A stretch of 64,000 nt of DNA. Origin: Mesorhizobium sp. M9A.F.Ca.ET.002.03.1.2 (GTDB taxonomy: Bacteria; Pseudomonadota; Alphaproteobacteria; Rhizobiales; Rhizobiaceae). The translations under genes were made by a program, and so were the position numbers. The notes beneath the pieces were generated by a model. It made no database searches, was not told the DNA's origin, and saw only the letters and a program-made list of their open reading frames with translations. Location of the stretch: NCBI RefSeq assembly GCF_003952365.1, contig NZ_CP034443.1:2845001-2909000 (forward strand), in the 5' to 3' direction. Below, in pieces: positions 59,983 through 64,000 of the stretch. Within the stretch, counting starts at the first letter, position 1. Each line of letters opens with the position of its first letter.

Positions 59983-62426
59983 ACCTTTCGGAATATCGAA
60001 GCAAAGCCGACCGGCTTGCCGACCATCTACCCTGGGCTGCCTTGGTGGCGCCCGGCATCGTGCTCAACAAGGACGGCAGCTTTCAGCGGACGTTGCGGTT
60101 CCGCGGCCCGGATCTCGAAAGTGCGACGGAGGCTGAACTCGTCGGCATTTGCGGCCGGGCGAACAATGCTCTCAGACGCCTTGGCTCTGGCTGGGCATTG
60201 TTCTTTGAGGCCGAGCGCATAGAAGCGCTGGGCTATCCGAACTCGCATTTTCCTGACGCCGCGTCGTGGCTGGTCGACGAAGAACGCCGCGCTGCTTTCG
60301 AGGGGAAGGTAGCGCACTACGAGAGCCGCTATCATGTGACCTTAGTGTTTATGCCACCGCCCGACGCCCAGGCGCGCGCGGAAAGCGCGCTCGTCGACTC
60401 TCATTATTCCCAAGGAGAAAGAGACTGGCGCCAGGATCTGGCGAGGTTCCGTGACGAGACCAACCGCGTGCTCGATCTCTTCTCGGGCTTCATGCCCGAA
60501 GTACGCGTCCTCGATGATGCTCAGACGTTGACCTATCTCCACGGCACGATTTCGCCTCGACGCCATCCTATCATGGTCCCGGAAACGCCGATATATCTGG
60601 ATGCCATCCTGGTCGATGCGCCGCTTGCCGGTGGCCTGGAGCCGATGCTGGGTGAGCAGCATCTTCGCACACTGACCATCCTCGGCTTTCCGAACCTCAC
60701 CCGGCCCGGGATTCTCGATGCCCTCAATCATCAGGATTTCGCCTATCGCTGGATGACGCGCTTCATTCCGCTCGAGAAAACGGAAGCCACGAAGACGCTG
60801 ACGCGGTTGCGCCGGCAGTGGTTTGCCAAGCGCAAATCGATCGTGGCAATCCTACGCGAGGTCATTACCAACGAGCCGGTCCCGCTTGTCGACAGCGATG
60901 CCGACAACAAGGCGCTCGATGCCGACGAAGCCCTTCAGGCATTGGGCGGCGATCATGTGAGCTTCGGCTATCTCACCACGACCGTGACGGTGTGGGGCGA
61001 GGATCGCCAAGCCGCTGCAGAGAAGCTTCGCGCGGTCGAGCGCATCATCAATGGGATCGGTTTCACCACGATCCGAGAAGGCGTCAATGCGGTCGAGGCT
61101 TGGCTCGGCTCATTGCCTGGCCATGTCTACGCTAACGTTCGCCAACCGCTCGTTCATACTTTGAACCTTGCCCATCTCATGCCGCTGTCGTCGGTTTGGG
61201 CCGGTCCTGCGACAAACGAGTATCTCGCGAAAGTCACCCAAACCGAAGCGCCACCGCTTCTCGTTGCCGAGACCAGCGGGTCGACACCGTTTCGGCTTTC
61301 CACCCACGTCGAAGATGTCGGCCACATGCTGGCTGTTGGTCCGACCGGCGCCGGCAAGTCGGTTCTGCTTGCTCTGATTGCTCTGCAGTTCAGGCGCTAT
61401 GCCGGCGCCCAGGTTTATGTCTTCGACAAAGGCAATTCGGCCCGTGCTGCAACACTTGCCATGGGTGGAGAACACCACGCGCTAGGAGCGGACGGTTCCC
61501 TTGCCTTTCAGCCACTGCGCAGCATCAACGACCAGGCTAGCCGAAGCTGGGCGGCCGAATGGATCGCCAGCCTTATTGCCCACGAGAACGTCACCGTCAC
61601 GCCGGAGGTGAAGGAGGCTATCTGGTCAGCGCTGGCCAGCCTTGCCACCGCGCCGGCGCAGGAACGCACACTGACCGGCCTTTCGGTCCTGCTTCAATCC
61701 AATGCGCTGAAGTCCGCATTGATGCCCTACACGCTCGACGGTCCCTTCGGCCGCCTGCTCGATGCCGATCATGATGGGCTGGCCTTGTCGGATGTGCAGT
61801 GTTTCGAGACCGAGGAGCTGATGCACAGCCAAGGCGCTTTGCTGCCGGTGCTTACCTATCTGTTCCAGCGACTTGAGGAACGGTTCGACGGACGGCCCAC
61901 GCTGATCATGCTCGACGAGGCGTGGGTCTATCTCGACAATCCGCTGTTCGCCGCCCGCATCCGCGAATGGCTGAAGGTGCTGCGAAAGAAGAACGTGTCG
62001 GTTGTCTTCGCTACGCAGTCGCTGGCTGATATCGCGGGCTCTGCCATAGCGCCGGCAATCATCGAAAGCTGCCCGCAGCGCATTTTCCTTCCCAATGATC
62101 GTGCCGTGGAACCCCAGGCGCGCACAGCCTACGAACGCTTCGGTTTAAGCGAGCGGCAGATCGAATTGATCGCCCGCGCCACGCCGAAGCGTCAGTATTA
62201 TCTGCAATCGCGCCGCGGCAACCGTCTGTTCGAGCTCGGGCTTGGCCCCATCGCTCTTGCGCTTTGCGGTGCTTCCGATCCGGCCACGCAGACTCTGATC
62301 GACAGGATCCTGTCCGAAGACGGGCAAGGCAGCTTTGCCTCGCAGTTCCTGATCGCGCGCGGCCTCGATTGGGCCGGCGAACTTCTCAAGCAATTCCCTC
62401 AACCAGACAAGGAGCAATTAGCATGA
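59976..62426 (+). CDS. trbE: TrbE, VirB4-like conjugation ATPase
   Basis: 816-residue ATPase powering pilus assembly and transfer. Start ATG 59976 (MLNLSEYRSKADRLADHLPW) is typical. CagE/VirB4 N-domain to about 420, Walker A VGPTGAGKSVLL near residue 455, Walker B LIMLDEAWVYLDNP near residue 645, and the FATQSLADIAGS sensor region. It overlaps trbD and ends four bases into trbJ. Confidence 0.95.
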   Translation: MLNLSEYRSKADRLADHLPWAALVAPGIVLNKDGSFQRTLRFRGPDLESATEAELVGICGRANNALRRLGSGWALFFEAERIEALGYPNSHFPDAASWLVDEERRAAFEGKVAHYESRYHVTLVFMPPPDAQARAESALVDSHYSQGERDWRQDLARFRDETNRVLDLFSGFMPEVRVLDDAQTLTYLHGTISPRRHPIMVPETPIYLDAILVDAPLAGGLEPMLGEQHLRTLTILGFPNLTRPGILDALNHQDFAYRWMTRFIPLEKTEATKTLTRLRRQWFAKRKSIVAILREVITNEPVPLVDSDADNKALDADEALQALGGDHVSFGYLTTTVTVWGEDRQAAAEKLRAVERIINGIGFTTIREGVNAVEAWLGSLPGHVYANVRQPLVHTLNLAHLMPLSSVWAGPATNEYLAKVTQTEAPPLLVAETSGSTPFRLSTHVEDVGHMLAVGPTGAGKSVLLALIALQFRRYAGAQVYVFDKGNSARAATLAMGGEHHALGADGSLAFQPLRSINDQASRSWAAEWIASLIAHENVTVTPEVKEAIWSALASLATAPAQERTLTGLSVLLQSNALKSALMPYTLDGPFGRLLDADHDGLALSDVQCFETEELMHSQGALLPVLTYLFQRLEERFDGRPTLIMLDEAWVYLDNPLFAARIREWLKVLRKKNVSVVFATQSLADIAGSAIAPAIIESCPQRIFLPNDRAVEPQARTAYERFGLSERQIELIARATPKRQYYLQSRRGNRLFELGLGPIALALCGASDPATQTLIDRILSEDGQGSFASQFLIARGLDWAGELLKQFPQPDKEQLA

Positions 62427-63148
62427 TGCGGCGACGCCTTCTCTCCGGCCTGATCACCGTTTCCCTGATCGCCAAGCCTATGGCCGACTATGTGCAGCCC
62501 GCCTACGCCCTTATCGTGTTCGATCCGTCCAATTATGCGCAGAACGTGCTGACGGCCGCGCGCGCCCTGGAGCAGATCAACAACCAGATCCAGTCGCTGC
62601 AGAATCAGGCGACCATGCTGCAGAACATGGCGCGCAATCTTCAGCGTCTGGATTTCTCTTCCGTTGGCCAACTCACCGGTTCGCTCCATCGCATCGACGG
62701 CTTGATGGACCAGGCGAGTGGCCTCAGCTTTGATCTGGGCAAGCTTCAAGACCAGTGGCGCAGCCAATATCCGGAAAGCTACGACGCCACGATCAAGGTC
62801 AGCGATGTGGCGAGTGCTGCGCGCGAGCGTTGGCAAAGCGCCATGCAGGCGTTCCGCCAGACCATGGGGGTCCAGTCGCAAATCGTCGAGAACGTCCGCG
62901 CCGACGGCGATCTGCTCGCCGATCTCGTCAACCGCAGCCAAGGGGCGGCCGGTGCGCTTCAGGCAAGCCAGGCCACCAACCAGCTGATAGCGCTTTCGAC
63001 AAAGCAGCAGATGCAGATCCAGACGCTGCTCGCAACGCAGTTTCGAGCTGAGGCCGAGGATGCCGCCCGCAAGGCCCAGTCAGAGGAAGCCGCCCGCGAG
63101 ATGACGAAGCGATTCTTGGGTACCGGCTCGGCTTATCCCGGCAATTAA
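62423..63148 (+). CDS. trbJ: TrbJ, VirB5-like mating-pair protein
   Basis: Exported protein of 241 residues. AAGGAGCAATTAGC precedes ATG 62423; the signal peptide is followed by ALIVFDPSNYAQNVLTAARA and a coiled-coil-rich region (QINNQIQSLQNQATMLQNMA), typical of TrbJ. No trbK entry-exclusion gene lies between it and trbL, only a 33-base gap. Confidence 0.93.
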   Translation: MMRRRLLSGLITVSLIAKPMADYVQPAYALIVFDPSNYAQNVLTAARALEQINNQIQSLQNQATMLQNMARNLQRLDFSSVGQLTGSLHRIDGLMDQASGLSFDLGKLQDQWRSQYPESYDATIKVSDVASAARERWQSAMQAFRQTMGVQSQIVENVRADGDLLADLVNRSQGAAGALQASQATNQLIALSTKQQMQIQTLLATQFRAEAEDAARKAQSEEAAREMTKRFLGTGSAYPGN

Positions 63149-63181
63149 TCACGAGTTCATCACGACGAGGAAGGCAGCGGC

Positions 63182-64000
63182 ATGAACGACCTTGGCGTCA
63201 TCGATCGCTTCATGGAGACCTTCATCCGCTACATCGACAGCGGGTTCGGTCTGCTCTCGGGCGACGTCGCCTTCCTCACTACCATTCTGATCGGCATTGA
63301 CATCACACTTGCCGGCCTGGCGTGGGCGCTCGGCGAGGAGACCAGCGTTCTCGGCCGGCTTGTCCGCAAGGTGCTCTATGTTGGCGTCTTCGCCTTCATC
63401 CTGAACAATTTCAAGAACCTCGCCGATATCATTTATCGTTCTTTTGCCGGTCTCGGGATTAATGCGTCGGCCGGCAATCTGTCGGCAGACAATCTCCTGC
63501 GCCCGGGCCGCATTGCCGCGACCGGTTTCGAAGGTGCTTGGCCAATGCTTGACCAAGCCAGTCAGCTCCTGGGCTTCCCGGAAATCTTCGGCAACGCACT
63601 GACCATCTTCGTGCTGCTGATGGCCTGGTTCCTGGTCATCATCGCCTTCTTCATCCTTTCCATCCAGCTTTTCATCACTATCCTTGAGTTCAAGCTCACC
63701 ACGCTGGCAGGTTTTGTTTTGGTTCCATTCGCACTTTGGAACCGTTCAGCGTTCCTGGCCGAACGCGTGCTCGGCCATGTTATCTCGTCAGGCATCAAGG
63801 TGATGGTGCTCGCCGTCATTGTCGGCATCGGCTCCACGCTCTTCGGGGAGTTCGCTTCCGCATTGCAAGGCAAGGAGCCGGATCTGGCCGCTGCCATGTC
63901 CCAGGTACTGGGCGCACTGGCACTGCTTGGCCTTGGCATTTTTGGGCCGGGGATCGCGTCGGGTCTTGTCTCAGGCGCACCGCAGCTTGGCGCGGGCGCC
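63182..64000 (+). CDS. trbL: TrbL, VirB6-like polytopic protein, cut by window end
   Basis: Starts at ATG 63182 after GAGGAAGGCAGCGG and remains open to the last base, so the 3' part is outside. The 273 visible codons have the TrbL opening (IDRFMETFIRYIDSGFGLLS) and at least five membrane segments, including TTILIGIDITLAGLAWALG and ILSIQLFITILEFKLTTLAG. Forms part of the inner-membrane core of the mating apparatus. Confidence 0.92.
   Translation, partial: MNDLGVIDRFMETFIRYIDSGFGLLSGDVAFLTTILIGIDITLAGLAWALGEETSVLGRLVRKVLYVGVFAFILNNFKNLADIIYRSFAGLGINASAGNLSADNLLRPGRIAATGFEGAWPMLDQASQLLGFPEIFGNALTIFVLLMAWFLVIIAFFILSIQLFITILEFKLTTLAGFVLVPFALWNRSAFLAERVLGHVISSGIKVMVLAVIVGIGSTLFGEFASALQGKEPDLAAAMSQVLGALALLGLGIFGPGIASGLVSGAPQLGAGA

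Overview
The window reads as a symbiosis island of a Mesorhizobium-type rhizobium (an ICEMlSym-like integrative and conjugative element). Evidence: high-GC alphaproteobacterial coding; a nod box upstream of a TtsI-type regulator; tts boxes; the bioBFDAZ, nadABC and pan vitamin cluster known from Mesorhizobium loti islands; and a conjugation block with an RdfS-like HTH protein, TraF, lytic transglycosylase, RlxS-type relaxase, TraG and TrbBCDEJL. No nod, nif or tRNA gene is visible here.

Layout. 1-3.2 kb: 5'-truncated metK, an adenosine kinase and threonine dehydrogenase. 3.2-4.5 kb: decayed transposase. 4.5-7.7 kb: nod box and tts box, ttsI, secretin rhcC2 and a CpaD/Y4xK-like lipoprotein, an outlying part of a type III secretion system. 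7.7-16 kb: O-acyltransferase, RopA-type porin, a small membrane protein, frameshifted hemN, MFS exporter. 16-27.7 kb: bioZ-A-D-F-B, nadC-B-A and the regulator nadQ on the minus strand, then panB (frameshifted) and panC on the plus strand. 27.8-29.2 kb: LuxR/LuxI quorum-sensing pair with a lux-type box. 29.2-35 kb: low-density region with small genes, a Crp-family regulator, a decayed dctA behind a good sigma-54 promoter, a tandem duplication and a decayed DsbA-like gene. 35.5-44.3 kb: ArdC antirestriction protein, groESL with a CIRCE operator, DUF736 protein, then the rdfS-traF-transglycosylase-rlxS excision and mobilisation set. 44.3-48.2 kb: an IetAS-type AAA ATPase plus subtilase pair, bracketed by two copies of the rlxS 3' end. 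48.3-51.3 kb: a minus-strand operon for a bacterial ubiquitin-like conjugation system (Ubl, E2-like CEHH protein, JAB peptidase, E1). 52-55.6 kb: a tts-box-preceded, repeat-rich effector with a Ulp1/XopD-type SUMO-protease domain. 55.8-64 kb: traG, a ribbon-helix-helix protein and trbBCDEJL, running off the end.

Taken together, the element carries transfer functions (rdfS, rlxS, tra/trb, quorum sensing), host-interaction functions (ttsI, rhcC2, effector), vitamin prototrophy functions and likely defence or stability functions (ArdC, IetAS, the ubiquitin-like operon). Several otherwise well-conserved genes carry single-base frameshifts, nearly all consistent with one missing base; this is either genuine decay or a sequencing artefact and affects how hemN, panB and ietS should be read. 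The strongest candidates for unusual biology are the ubiquitin-like operon, the ietAS cassette in its duplicated rlxS setting, and the SUMO-protease-like effector.
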